Assembly: GCF_022814865.1 (NCBI RefSeq)
Contig: NZ_JAKVRD010000015.1
Coordinates: forward strand, 1-64,000
Reading direction: 5' to 3'
DNA length: 64,000 nucleotides
Source: Shimia aestuarii
Lineage (GTDB): Bacteria > Pseudomonadota > Alphaproteobacteria > Rhodobacterales > Rhodobacteraceae
Shown here: positions 17,392 to 26,055 of the stretch, piece by piece
Position numbering within the stretch: the first letter of the stretch is position 1
Layout of the letters: each line of letters begins with the position of its first letter
Translations under genes and position numbers: made by a program
The notes under the pieces: generated by a model
Told to the model about the DNA's origin: nothing
The model's input: the letters and a program-made list of their open reading frames with translations, nothing else
The model's database searches: none

Positions 17392-17590
17392 CTTTCGGCG
17401 TCCTTGCGGTTCGGATCATGTTGGGAAGTGTGAAAGTCGGCGCGGTTTCCCATACGCCTTGTCCCGGCGGCTCGTTTGGTTCAGAGCGCCGGGCATGTAA
17501 TTCGAATAATGATCGCGAAATGGCGGGTCATGGGGCGCGTTATAGGCCTGTGCCGCAAGCGCGGCAAGGCGGAACTGGCGCGGCCGAGGC

Positions 17591-18301
17591 TCAGACGTTG
17601 AAGAGGCTCCCGACTCCGAAGGCGATCAGCGCGGCGACCCCACCGATGAGCAAGGTCTCGAGCCCGGAGCGCCACCACGGCACAAGCGCCCAACGGCTTT
17701 TGAGGGCGCCAATACCGAAGAAGACGAAGGCGGTCAGGATCGAGGCAAGGCGAAAGGCGTTCTCCATGCCAAAGACGAAGGGCAAGAGCGGGATCACACC
17801 AGCCACGAGGAAGGCAGCAAAGGTCGCCAAGGCTGCGTGAAATGGATGCGGGTCGACAGAGGAGATGCCGTATTCGCCCTCGAGCATGAGCTGGACCGAG
17901 GCCTCTTCGTCCTTGAAGATCGCATCGGTCGCGGCCTCGAGCACAGGCCCCTCCAGCCCCTTGAGGCGCAGGATTTCCCGAATTTCGCGGCGTTCACCTT
18001 CGGGATGGTCGCGCAAATGGCGGCGTTCGACGGCACGCAGGCGCTCGGCGTCATCGAGTTCAGCCTTAGTGCCGGAGTAATTGCCGACCGCCATGGAAAA
18101 CCCGTCCGCGAGCACGTTGGCAAAGCCGAGCGCGACGATGATAAAAGGCGAGAGCCCCGCCCCGGCGACGCCTGCGACGATGGCAAAGGTCGTCACCGAG
18201 CCGTCAATCGCACCATAGACCACATCGCGCAGGTATCCGCGCCCTTGTGGTGCGCCAATACGCTGTTCTACTTCTGCTTGGCTGTGTCCGTGCTCGGTCA
18301 T
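17591..18301 (-). CDS. VIT1/CCC1-type divalent metal transporter family protein
   Basis: A 236-residue membrane protein. GYLRDVVYGAIDGSVTTFAIVAG followed by the VLADGFSMAVGNY segment is typical of the CCC1/VIT1 family, which moves Fe(II) or Mn(II). A charged cytosolic helical stretch (about 85-150, rich in Glu and Arg) separates the first two membrane helices from the last three, as in plant VIT1, where that part binds metal. The ATG at 18301 gives a His-rich polar start (MTEHGHSQAE); the open frame is longer 5' but that part looks non-coding. Confidence 0.87.
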   Translation of the reverse strand: MTEHGHSQAEVEQRIGAPQGRGYLRDVVYGAIDGSVTTFAIVAGVAGAGLSPFIIVALGFANVLADGFSMAVGNYSGTKAELDDAERLRAVERRHLRDHPEGERREIREILRLKGLEGPVLEAATDAIFKDEEASVQLMLEGEYGISSVDPHPFHAALATFAAFLVAGVIPLLPFVFGMENAFRLASILTAFVFFGIGALKSRWALVPWWRSGLETLLIGGVAALIAFGVGSLFNV

Positions 18302-18423
18302 GTGGGCAGAGTGCCAAAGCCCGGCGTGAGGGTCTACTCCAAAGGCCACCCACGTGGCGAAATGGCCTATTTTCCCCGCAAGGCACAAGGCGCAGACTGC
18401 GCCTTCTTTCAAAGGAGCGCGAA

Positions 18424-18837
18424 ATGAACAACCCGTTGCAGCTATTTGAGATTACACCCGGACAAATCGACGACGTGATGCGCCTGTTCTATGCCCGAAT
18501 CCGCCAGCATGAAGTTCTTGGGCCGGTTTTCTCGGCGCATATCAAGGACGGGGCGTGGCCCGCACATGAGGCCAAAATCGCCGGGTTCTGGCGCAATGCG
18601 ATCCTTAAGGAACGGAGCTATTCCGGGAGCCCGATGATGGCGCATATGCAAAGCCCGCATGTGCAGCCCGAACACTTCGAACTCTGGCTCGGACTCTTCG
18701 ATGAAACCCTCGCCGAAACCCTGCCTGAGCCGACCAGAACCCAGTTTTCGGCGCTGGCCCACCGGATTGGCAAGGGACTGCGCCTCGGTCTTCAGCAGGT
18801 CCGTCAGACCAAGGCGGCGCCGCCCGTTCTGGACTAG
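18424..18837 (+). CDS. Group III truncated haemoglobin-like protein
   Basis: A 137-residue small globin. Features of the truncated (2-on-2) group III family are visible: EVLGPVFSAHI near 31-41, FWRNAILKERSYSG near 58-71 and SPHVQPEHFELWLGLFDETL near 78-97, which includes the likely haem-ligand histidine. Roles suggested for the family are oxygen or NO handling. The ATG at 18424 has AAGGAGCG at a good distance. It is divergent from the VIT1-like gene (18301), so iron-linked control of the pair is conceivable but not shown. Confidence 0.88.
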   Translation: MNNPLQLFEITPGQIDDVMRLFYARIRQHEVLGPVFSAHIKDGAWPAHEAKIAGFWRNAILKERSYSGSPMMAHMQSPHVQPEHFELWLGLFDETLAETLPEPTRTQFSALAHRIGKGLRLGLQQVRQTKAAPPVLD

Positions 18838-18839
18838 GG

Positions 18840-19832
18840 TCAGCCCCCGAAAAAGCCGGTCAGCGCGCGTTTCACGATGCCACTGACCGAGGGGCGGCGG
18901 GCGCGTGTGAAGGGCATGGGGCGGCAGACTTCCATCGCCGCAACGCCGACTCGCGCAGTCAGGGCGCCATTCACCAGGCCTTCGCCAAAGCGGCGGCTCA
19001 GTTTGGACAGCACCCCGCCCCCGGCAAGCGAGCCGAGCATGTCATCACCAATCGCCACCGCGCCTGTTGCGACAAGGTGAGTCATCACCGCGCGCAGAAG
19101 GCGCCAGCTTCCGAGGGTGCCGGCGCGTCCGCCATAGATCTCGGCAATGCGACGGATCATGCGGATGTTGGTGCCAAGCGCTGTCACCACATCGACAAGC
19201 GCCAGAGGGACAAGCGCCGTCACCGTGGCGACCTGCCGCGAGGCGGCCTCGATCTCACGCGTGGCGGCCTTGTCGAGGGGGGCGAGAAGCTCTGTCTCGG
19301 CCAATGCGAGTAGCGCATCGCCGTCCATCACCTCTCCCTTACGTTCTGCAAGGCGGGCACGGCCCCATTCTGTATCGGGACGACCGCGATAGAACCGGTC
19401 AAGCGTCTCGACCATATCCCGGGCAGCTTTGGTCTCTCCGCTGGCCAGCGCAGCCTCGGCCGCGTGGCGCAGGGAATCGACACGGCGCAGGCGCGCAAAT
19501 CCCGCGATCTCTCGTAGGGCGATCATCAAGACCACGAGGAGGAACACACAGACAAGCGCCGTCACACCCCAACCAAGGATTGGTGTGCGTTCAAGAAGCG
19601 CGGTGATGAACTCCCAAGCGGTCAGCGACACCACAGTGCCAAGCAAAAGACCGAGCAGCCCCCAGAACCAACGCGCGAGCCGGGACGGAGGGCGGGCGGC
19701 CAGGCGGCTCGCCATGACCATCGCCTGCCCTTCTGGCGTCGGGGACGCCAGGTCCGGCACTGGCGCGGCCTCTTGCACGGAAGGCGCGGCGTCCTTGTCT
19801 TCGAGGTCGATCAGAACGGGGCCATTGGTCAT
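18840..19832 (-). CDS. YcjF-type membrane protein (TIGR01620 / DUF697)
   Basis: A 330-residue protein with two membrane helices (about 58-110) and a C-terminal DUF697 region (about 195-315, with LVPLALVDVVTALGTNIRMIRRIAEIYG). It overlaps the ycjX-type gene by 4 nt and is co-transcribed with it. The pair is widely conserved in Proteobacteria; the molecular role is not settled. It ends 2 nt from the stop of the globin gene on the other strand. Confidence 0.88.
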   Translation of the reverse strand: MTNGPVLIDLEDKDAAPSVQEAAPVPDLASPTPEGQAMVMASRLAARPPSRLARWFWGLLGLLLGTVVSLTAWEFITALLERTPILGWGVTALVCVFLLVVLMIALREIAGFARLRRVDSLRHAAEAALASGETKAARDMVETLDRFYRGRPDTEWGRARLAERKGEVMDGDALLALAETELLAPLDKAATREIEAASRQVATVTALVPLALVDVVTALGTNIRMIRRIAEIYGGRAGTLGSWRLLRAVMTHLVATGAVAIGDDMLGSLAGGGVLSKLSRRFGEGLVNGALTARVGVAAMEVCRPMPFTRARRPSVSGIVKRALTGFFGG

Positions 19833-21244
19833 AGCCGGTCTCCCAAGAGGAATTCCGCCGCGCGGTCGAGGCGGATATGCGGAGGGCCTTCACCCGGTTT
19901 GAGCGTCAGGCGCGCGGGCGCGAATTGCATCGCCCGGAAATCCCCGTCGAGCCATTTCTCGGCCCCGTCGCGCGCCGGGGTCAGGAGTTGGGACGGATCA
20001 TCCGGCAAGCGACCGGGGTAGAAGGCGGCCTGTTTGCCGGTCTCGAGCAACGTACCACGCACGCAATCGAGGGTGCGGCCGTCATGGCGCAGGCTGTCTT
20101 CGGTCGTGGCCCGCACCGAGGCCAGCGCAAGCGCGTCGGTCGCGGCACCTGCAAATTCCGCGCGCGAGGCGGCGTCGCGGGTCAGGGCCTGCATGATCGC
20201 GGTGAGCTGGGGGTGTTGGGTATGGTGCAGGTGGTCGGCCTTGGTCGCGGCAAAGAGGATCTTGTCGACGCGACGCCCCCTCAGGAGGCGCGAGAGGAAA
20301 CTATTGGTACCGGGACGGAAGGCCGTCAGGATATCGGCCATCGCACCGCGCATATCTTCGACCGCGCGTGGACCGCGATGGATCGCGCCGAGCGCATCGA
20401 CGAGAACGATCTGACGGTCGATGCGGGCGAAATGATCGCGGAAGAACGGTTTGACGACACGCGCCTTGTAAGCCTCAAAGCGGCGCTCCATCTCGCGCCA
20501 GAGGCAGCGGCGGGGCGCGCCGGTCTCGGGCGGCAGGGGCGCAAAGGTGAGAACGGGCGAGCCTTCGAGATCACCGGGCAGGAGGAAACGGCCCGGTGTG
20601 CAATCATAGACCCCGGCATCGCGCGCGGCATTGAGATAGGTCGTAAAGGCCGCGGCGAGGCGTTGGGCAACGGGTTCGTCAAGCGGCGCAAGCGCATCCG
20701 TTTCGCGCAACGCGGTGCGGAAGGGTAGCGCCTCTTCGCGGGTCTCGAGCCGGGCGAGGGTCTCGGCGGACCACTCGGCATAGCTTTTGTCGAGCAGCGC
20801 AAGGTCAAGGAGCCACTCGCCGGGATAGTCCACGATGTCGATATGCACGGTACGCGGCCCCTGCACGCCGCCAAGGAGACCCGTGGGCCGAACCTTGAGC
20901 GACAGGCGTAACTCGCTCACGGCGCGGGTGCTTTCGGGCCAATGCGGATCGGGACGTGTGAGCGCGGCGAGATGGGTTTCGTAGTCGAACCGGGGAATGG
21001 TGTCGTCAGGTTGGGGTTGCAGGTGGGCAGCGGTGATACGCGCATCGGCCACGGCAGAAAGGCCGGGCATCCGCCCGCGATCTAGGAGGTTGGCGACCAG
21101 AGAGGTGATGAACACCGTCTTGCCCGACCGCGCAAGCCCCGTCACACCGAGCCGGATCACCGGCTCGAAGAAGGTCTCGGAGATGGTGTCGCCGACGGAT
21201 TCGACGCTGCGCGTCAGGCCGTCGGCAAGGGTTGAGATGACCAC
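19829..21244 (-). CDS. YcjX-type P-loop ATPase/GTPase
   Basis: A 471-residue protein with a clear phosphate loop GLARSGKT (36-43) after the N-terminal [14 protein letters not shown]. The [16 protein letters not shown] segment is typical of the YcjX family, which resembles dynamin-like or stress-linked P-loop proteins of unclear function. Its stop overlaps the start of the ycjF-type gene, so the two are translationally coupled. Confidence 0.9.
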   Translation of the reverse strand: MVISTLADGLTRSVESVGDTISETFFEPVIRLGVTGLARSGKTVFITSLVANLLDRGRMPGLSAVADARITAAHLQPQPDDTIPRFDYETHLAALTRPDPHWPESTRAVSELRLSLKVRPTGLLGGVQGPRTVHIDIVDYPGEWLLDLALLDKSYAEWSAETLARLETREEALPFRTALRETDALAPLDEPVAQRLAAAFTTYLNAARDAGVYDCTPGRFLLPGDLEGSPVLTFAPLPPETGAPRRCLWREMERRFEAYKARVVKPFFRDHFARIDRQIVLVDALGAIHRGPRAVEDMRGAMADILTAFRPGTNSFLSRLLRGRRVDKILFAATKADHLHHTQHPQLTAIMQALTRDAASRAEFAGAATDALALASVRATTEDSLRHDGRTLDCVRGTLLETGKQAAFYPGRLPDDPSQLLTPARDGAEKWLDGDFRAMQFAPARLTLKPGEGPPHIRLDRAAEFLLGDRL

Positions 21245-21365
21245 GCGGCCCCCTGTGTTTGCTTCGCTCTCAAGCTATGTGTCGGCGCGTAACATTGCTA
21301 GGGGGGAGTCTGGCCCATGTCCTCCCCCTCTTTTCGCGGCGCGCAACATGGGCTATGCGCAGGCC

Positions 21366-22133
21366 ATGCCAAGATATGCCCTCAAAGTCGAATACCACGG
21401 AGCGCCCTTTGCCGGATGGCAAAGACAGGCCGATCAGCCCTCGGTTCAGGGCGCGATTGAGGCTGCGCTGGCACGGCTTGAGCCGGGGCCGCACACGATA
21501 GCGGCCGCCGGGCGCACGGATGCAGGGGTACATGGCCTGGCGCAGGTGGCGCATTGCGATATGGAAAAGGACTGGGAACCGTTCCGCCTTTCGGAAGCGC
21601 TCAACCATCATCTGAAACCGAATCCTGTGGCCATTGTTGCCGCGGCGCGGGTGGACGAGGACTGGCACGCGCGGTTCTCGGCGGCGGAGCGGCGGTATCT
21701 ATTTCGCATCCTCATGCGCCGCGCCCCTGCGACGCATCAGGCGGGACTGGTCTGGCAGATCAATCACAGCCTAGATGCTGAAGCGATGCAGGCCGGGGCG
21801 GATTTTCTCATCGGCCATCACGACTTCACCACCTTCCGCAGTTCGATCTGTCAGTCGGCCAGCCCGGTCAAAACGCTCGATGCGTTGCGGGTCGAGCGGG
21901 TTGAAACGCTTTGGGGGCCTGAGATGCATTTCCATGTGCGGGCGCGGTCGTTCCTGCACAATCAGGTACGCAGTTTCGTCGGGACTCTGGAGCGCGTTGG
22001 CGCGGGGGCATGGACACCCGATCAGGTACGCGAGGCGCTCGAGGCACGGGATCGGGCGGCCTGTGGTCCAGTTTGCCCGCCGCAGGGGCTTTACCTTGCC
22101 GGGGTCGGCTACCCGGAAGACCCGTTCGCCTAA
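21366..22133 (+). CDS. truA: tRNA pseudouridine(38-40) synthase TruA
   Basis: A 255-residue enzyme isomerising uridines 38-40 in the anticodon stem of many tRNAs. The catalytic Asp is D52 in [23 protein letters not shown] near 15-21 and [13 protein letters not shown] near 200 are conserved parts of the fold. The ATG at 21366 was chosen by homology of the N-terminus ([12 protein letters not shown]); an ATG 18 nt upstream adds six residues. It starts 121 nt from the divergent ycjX-type gene. Confidence 0.95.
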   Translation: MPRYALKVEYHGAPFAGWQRQADQPSVQGAIEAALARLEPGPHTIAAAGRTDAGVHGLAQVAHCDMEKDWEPFRLSEALNHHLKPNPVAIVAAARVDEDWHARFSAAERRYLFRILMRRAPATHQAGLVWQINHSLDAEAMQAGADFLIGHHDFTTFRSSICQSASPVKTLDALRVERVETLWGPEMHFHVRARSFLHNQVRSFVGTLERVGAGAWTPDQVREALEARDRAACGPVCPPQGLYLAGVGYPEDPFA

Positions 22134-22220
22134 GGTCAGTCGAGCGTTTTTTACCGCGCGCCCCTTGACCAACTGGTCAGGGTTGGGGATTGCTAGGATA
22201 CTGCTTGCAAGAGGTCAGCC

Positions 22221-23345
22221 ATGTATCAACCCGCCATCACCGGCACCGGTGTCTTCACCCCGGAACAGGTCATCACCAACGACGAACTTGTCGTCGCGTT
22301 CAATGCCTATGCCGATCGGATGAACGCAAAGAACGCCGAGGCCATCGCGGCGGGCGAAATGGCTCCGATGGAACATTCCTCGTCGGAGTTCATCTTCAAG
22401 GCCTCGGGAATCGAACAACGCTATGTGATCGACAAGAGCGGGGTTCTTGATCCGGAGGTCATGCATCCGCATCTGCGCCAGCGCAGTGATGATGAGCTTT
22501 CGCTGATGGCAGAGATGGCGCTCGATGCCTGCCAGAAGGCGCTCGATATGGCGGGCATCGCGGCGGAAGAGATCGACCTTGTGATCTGTGCCGCCTCCAA
22601 CATGGAGCGCGCCTACCCGGCGATTGCCATCGAAATCCAGAAGGCGCTTGGCGCGGGCGGATTTGCCTTTGACATGAACGTCGCCTGTTCCTCGGCCACC
22701 TTCGGCATTCAGGCGGCGGCGGACATGGTGCGGTCCGGCTCGGCCACCAAGGCCATCGTCGTCAATCCCGAGATCTGCTCGGGGCACCTCGAGTGGCGCG
22801 ACCGGGATTGCCATTTCATCTTTGGCGACGTGGCGACGGCAACAGTCATTGAGCGCGCGGAAGATGCCAAGGGCGCGCGGTTCGATATCCTCTCGACCCG
22901 TTGCGCGACGGAATTCTCCAACAATATCCGCAACAATAACGGTTTTCTGCGCCGCTCGCGTCCGTCCGGTGTCGAGGATCGGCGCGATATGCAGTTCATG
23001 CAAAACGGCCGCAAGGTCTTTAAGGAAGTGGTGCCGATGGTGTCGGCGCATATCCTTGCCCATCTCGACGACGAGGGCTTTGGCGGCGAGAACCTGCGCC
23101 GGCTCTGGCTTCATCAGGCGAACAAATCGATGAATGATTTCATCGGCAAGAAGGTCATGGGCCGCACGCCGGAACGCGAGGAACAGCCGAACATCCTTCA
23201 GGACTATGCCAACACGTCTTCGGCCGGGTCCATTATCGCATTCGCGAAATATTCCGACGATCTCGACCCCGGCGATCTTGGGCTCGTGTGTTCTTTCGGG
23301 GCGGGCTATTCGGTCGGGTCTGTCCTGCTACGGCGCGAGGCCTGA
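22221..23345 (+). CDS. Beta-ketoacyl-ACP synthase III family protein (FabH-like, long form)
   Basis: A 374-residue thiolase-fold enzyme, longer than housekeeping FabH (about 320). The triad is present: C156 in VACSSATFG, H298 in LWLHQANKSMND, N331 in DYANTSSAGS. An insertion of about 35 residues near 30-65 accounts for the extra length. A known subgroup of such long FabH-like proteins takes acyl-CoA substrates other than acetyl-CoA, so the substrate here is uncertain. It stands alone, not in a fatty-acid gene cluster. AGAGG precedes the start. Confidence 0.88.
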   Translation: MYQPAITGTGVFTPEQVITNDELVVAFNAYADRMNAKNAEAIAAGEMAPMEHSSSEFIFKASGIEQRYVIDKSGVLDPEVMHPHLRQRSDDELSLMAEMALDACQKALDMAGIAAEEIDLVICAASNMERAYPAIAIEIQKALGAGGFAFDMNVACSSATFGIQAAADMVRSGSATKAIVVNPEICSGHLEWRDRDCHFIFGDVATATVIERAEDAKGARFDILSTRCATEFSNNIRNNNGFLRRSRPSGVEDRRDMQFMQNGRKVFKEVVPMVSAHILAHLDDEGFGGENLRRLWLHQANKSMNDFIGKKVMGRTPEREEQPNILQDYANTSSAGSIIAFAKYSDDLDPGDLGLVCSFGAGYSVGSVLLRREA

Positions 23346-23355
23346 GAGCCAAAGA

Positions 23356-23811
23356 TCAGACGGTCTCTTCTTCGAGGTGCAGTTTCATGTCGATCAGCAC
23401 CTGCTGAAGCGCGACAGTTTCCTTGAGAAGGCGCTTGGCCTCGTTCACGGTAATGATCCCGTCTTCGATCGACTGGCTATATTCGGCCATCAGCATGGCG
23501 AACCGCTGGCTCAGGGCGACCACATCGGAATTGACCCCACCTTCGCGATCGTTCTTGCGGCGGTCGTCATAGGAAAGGGTGATGCGCTTCAACTCGGCCA
23601 GAGCCGCCGTAACATGGGGGTAAGACGAGGCTTCTTCGAGGAGGGCGACCGCATCAATCGGCATGAACCGGTCTTCGTGCTCGGGATGTTGCGAGTAGTA
23701 GCGTCCGAGCGTGGCCTTGGATTTTCCCGTCAGCTCGCAAGCGGCCTCGATCCCAACATCCTTGACCAGAGCCTCGGAGTGCTTCTTCAGGTACGACCCG
23801 ATCGCGTTCAT
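23356..23811 (-). CDS. Small DNA-binding regulator resembling phage CII-type proteins
   Basis: A 151-residue, mostly helical protein. Residues about 18-38 (VGIEAACELTGKSKATLGRY) read as a helix-turn-helix, and the RFMPIDAVALLEEAS stretch resembles the phage regulatory CII (CP76-type) family. The C-terminal half (85-150) is a probable coiled coil with ITVNEAKRLLKET. GGGGG lies a few bases before the ATG. No phage genes are nearby, so it may be a domesticated regulator. A perfect inverted repeat lies in its promoter region. Confidence 0.7.
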   Translation of the reverse strand: MNAIGSYLKKHSEALVKDVGIEAACELTGKSKATLGRYYSQHPEHEDRFMPIDAVALLEEASSYPHVTAALAELKRITLSYDDRRKNDREGGVNSDVVALSQRFAMLMAEYSQSIEDGIITVNEAKRLLKETVALQQVLIDMKLHLEEETV

Positions 23812-23850
23812 GCTCTTCTACCCCCGAAACGAATAATCCCCTTAGCGCAT

Positions 23851-23875
23851 GGGGAAACCTGCAATTTGTTTCCCC
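23851..23875 (-). promoter_or_regulatory. Perfect inverted repeat, probable operator upstream of the CII-like gene
   Basis: GGGGAAAC and GTTTCCCC flank a nine-base spacer, 40-64 nt upstream of the regulator's start codon. CCCCTTA occurs both inside this element and at 23838, giving a partly repeated half-site. Autoregulation is inferred. Confidence 0.55.
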
Positions 23876-24006
23876 TTAAAGACTTACATTCATAATGTCA
23901 TTGGTAAAGTGTTCACATGCGGAAACGCGTGGACATTCGGGCACAATCCCTCGGACACGTGCTCGGAGTGTAGGGGCGTCCATATGCGAACAAGTCTCGT
24001 AGCAGG

Positions 24007-24123
24007 CGACCTGTCTACATCGTTGCGAGTGGCGCTTTCCAGCCATCCCCAGAGACCCTGTCTCCTGGAAAGCTTGAGTTAAGAGTAGACGGCAGGTTCG
24101 GGGCGATCGTGGATGCGATCGCC
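24007..24123. ncRNA. Candidate structured RNA between the CII-like gene and tdk
   Basis: Nested pairings read by eye: an outer stem ACCTGTCTAC (24009-24018) with GTAGA...CAGGT (24085-24097, three-base bulge); inside it GCTTTCCAG (24034-24042) with CTGGAAAGC (24065-24073), nine pairs, capped by GAGAC-CCT-GTCTC; then a separate perfect hairpin GGCGATCG with CGATCGCC (24102-24123). No T-run ends it and no promoter is clear, so strand and transcription are unknown. It could be the tdk leader or an independent small RNA. The rest of the 376-nt gap (23812-24187) holds only the operator described separately. Confidence 0.4.
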
Positions 24124-24187
24124 TCGGCCCCGCCTCGCCCACCAGAGCCTCTTGCATCCAAGCCCTTCGCCAGCCTATGACCGCGCC

Positions 24188-24784
24188 ATGGCCAAGCTCT
24201 ACTTTCAGTATTCGACAATGAACGCCGGCAAATCGACGGTGCTCTTGCAAGCCGCGCATAACTACCGCGAACGCGGCATGGAGACCTACCTTCTGACTGC
24301 GGCGCTAGATACGCGCGCCGGTCGCGGCAAGATCGCGTCACGGATCGGGATTGAAAGCCCGGCGGTTGGGTTTGGCCCCGAAGACGATCTATTCGCGATG
24401 ATCGAGGCCCGGCTTGACGAAGGGCCCTGCGCCTGTGTGTTCCTTGACGAGGCGCAGTTTCTCGAGGAGGCGCAAGTCTGGCAATTGGCACGGGCCGTGG
24501 ACGATCTTGGCGTGCCGGTCATGTGCTACGGGCTGCGCGTCGATTTCCGGGGCAAACTCTTTCCCGGCTCTGCCGCGTTGCTCGCCCTTGCCGACGAAAT
24601 GCGCGAAGTGCGCACGATCTGTCACTGCGGCAAGAAAGCGACGATGGTGGTGCGGCTCGATGAGGCTGGAGACGTGCTGCATGACGGTGCACAGGTGCAG
24701 ATCGGCGGCAATGAAAGCTATGTTTCCCTCTGCCGCCGTCATTGGCGTGAAGCGATGGACGACGGATCAGACGGCGTTCGGTAA
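24188..24784 (+). CDS. tdk: Thymidine kinase
   Basis: A 198-residue type II thymidine kinase phosphorylating deoxythymidine in salvage. The P-loop MNAGKST is at 11-17, the DEAQF motif near 85-89, and four zinc-site ligands are visible as CHCGKK (about 147) and a later C..RH (about 184). The ATG at 24188 matches the family N-terminus (MAKLYFQYSTMNAGK). No strong ribosome site is visible. The last 18 nt overlap the end of the convergent dehydrogenase gene. Confidence 0.95.
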   Translation: MAKLYFQYSTMNAGKSTVLLQAAHNYRERGMETYLLTAALDTRAGRGKIASRIGIESPAVGFGPEDDLFAMIEARLDEGPCACVFLDEAQFLEEAQVWQLARAVDDLGVPVMCYGLRVDFRGKLFPGSAALLALADEMREVRTICHCGKKATMVVRLDEAGDVLHDGAQVQIGGNESYVSLCRRHWREAMDDGSDGVR

Positions 24785-25720
24785 CGGCGCTCCGATGGCA
24801 AAGGCGGCAAGGTTTTCCACGGCCATCAACCCCATGCCGGTCCGCACTTCGAGCGCGGCGGTGCCAAGATGGGGTAGAAGCACCACGTCTTCCATCTGTT
24901 TCAGCGCGTCCGGAACGATGGGTTCCTGTTCATAGACATCAAGCCCCGCGCCGCCAATGGCCCCACTTTCAAGCGCGGTGATAAGGGCGGCTTCGTCGAC
25001 GACATCGCCGCGCGAGATGTTGATGAAATGCGCGTGAGGCTGCATCGCTGCAAAGATACCGGCATCCATTAGGTGCCGCGTCTCGGCCCCACCGGGCACC
25101 GCCGCCACGAGAATGTCGACCTCAGCCGCGAGTTCGTGGAGGTTGTCCACACGGGTCGCGTCAAAGGGCAAGTCCTTCGGCGAGCGATTGAAATATCGCA
25201 CTGCCATACCGAACCCGAGGTGACAGCGCTTGGCGATGGCCTGACCGATGCGCCCCATGCCGACAATGCCGACCGTCTTGCCTGAAAGGTGCAGCCCGAG
25301 CATCTGGGTCGGGTGCCAGCCACTCCAAGCCCCGGCGCGCACCAACCGTTCGCCTTCGCCCGCGCGGCGAGCACTCATCAGCATCAAGGTCAGGGCGATA
25401 TCGGCAGTGGCGTCGGTCACCGCGCCAGGCGTGTTGGTCACAGCAATCCCGGCAGCGCGGGCGGCGGTTACATCGATATGGTTATACCCGACGCCAAAGT
25501 TCGCGAGGATACGACAGCGCGGGGCGGGCACGGCGGCAAAGACCTCGGCACCGTAGAGATCTCCAAGGGTCGGCAAGACGGCATCGTAGTCCTGCAAGGA
25601 CACACGCATCTCGTCCGGGGACATCGGCGCGTTGCTCGTCCTGACGGTCACATCCCAAGCCTCGCGGGCCTTGTCGATGACGAGGTCGGGCAACGGGCGT
25701 GTCACGAACAGCCGTTTCAA
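24767..25720 (-). CDS. D-2-hydroxyacid dehydrogenase (glyoxylate/hydroxypyruvate reductase type)
   Basis: A 317-residue NAD(P)-dependent oxidoreductase. The nucleotide-binding motif is GIVGMGRIG within residues 145-165; the catalytic Arg sits in NISRGDVVDE, and the Glu/His pair follows, with the His in LLPHLGTA. The substrate cannot be fixed from sequence; glyoxylate or hydroxypyruvate is likely from the subfamily look. It overlaps csaA by 4 nt, so it is part of a proC-csaA-dehydrogenase operon. Confidence 0.9.
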   Translation of the reverse strand: MKRLFVTRPLPDLVIDKAREAWDVTVRTSNAPMSPDEMRVSLQDYDAVLPTLGDLYGAEVFAAVPAPRCRILANFGVGYNHIDVTAARAAGIAVTNTPGAVTDATADIALTLMLMSARRAGEGERLVRAGAWSGWHPTQMLGLHLSGKTVGIVGMGRIGQAIAKRCHLGFGMAVRYFNRSPKDLPFDATRVDNLHELAAEVDILVAAVPGGAETRHLMDAGIFAAMQPHAHFINISRGDVVDEAALITALESGAIGGAGLDVYEQEPIVPDALKQMEDVVLLPHLGTAALEVRTGMGLMAVENLAAFAIGAPLPNAV

Positions 25721-26055
25721 TGCATTCTCCCGCCGCTTGGCACGGGTTGATCTGGGCCGATAAGGACGATTTCGCCATCTGCATCCGGCAAACCGAGAAC
25801 AAGGATTTCCGACATGAACTTGCCGATCTGGCGAGGGGGAAAATTGACCACGGCCATGACCTGTTTACCGACAAGGGCCTCGGGATCGTAGTGCTTGGTG
25901 ATCTGGGCAGAGCTTTTGCGCTCGCCAATCTCATCGCCAAAATCGACCCAGAGCTTGATCGCGGGTTTGCGCGCCTCCGGGTAGGGCTCGGCGCGGGTCA
26001 CAGTGCCAACACGGATGTCGACTTTGAGGAAGTCGTCAAAGGAAATCTCAGCCAT
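25717..26055 (-). CDS. csaA: tRNA-binding domain protein, CsaA/Trbp111 type
   Basis: A 112-residue OB-fold protein of the same family as the tRNA-binding C-terminal domain of methionyl-tRNA synthetases. Conserved parts: VDIRVGTVTRAEPYPEARKPA near 12-32, KSSAQITKHY near 47-56 and the closing VLGLPDADGEIVLI. CsaA is also described as an export-related chaperone. It overlaps proC by 8 nt upstream and the dehydrogenase by 4 nt downstream. Confidence 0.9.
   Translation of the reverse strand: MAEISFDDFLKVDIRVGTVTRAEPYPEARKPAIKLWVDFGDEIGERKSSAQITKHYDPEALVGKQVMAVVNFPPRQIGKFMSEILVLGLPDADGEIVLIGPDQPVPSGGRMH

Noticed and set aside
14515-17433. A 972-codon open frame on the + strand opposite ileS
   Set aside because: It is a mirror of the high-GC ileS coding strand. 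It has no domain, no ribosome site and an Arg/His/Val-rich random composition, while ileS on the minus strand has all family motifs.
17392-17590. A T-box or other riboswitch in the ileS leader
   Set aside because: Only one GC-rich hairpin (17463-17493) is present; there is no T-box consensus, specifier stem or terminator/antiterminator pair, and T-boxes are rare in this group.
23849-24082. A 77-codon open frame in the gap before tdk
   Set aside because: It runs through the inverted repeat and the stem-loops, has no ribosome site and no plausible protein features.
23356-24123. A prophage remnant around the CII-like regulator
   Set aside because: No integrase, structural, lysis or replication gene and no attachment-site repeats; both neighbours are ordinary housekeeping genes.
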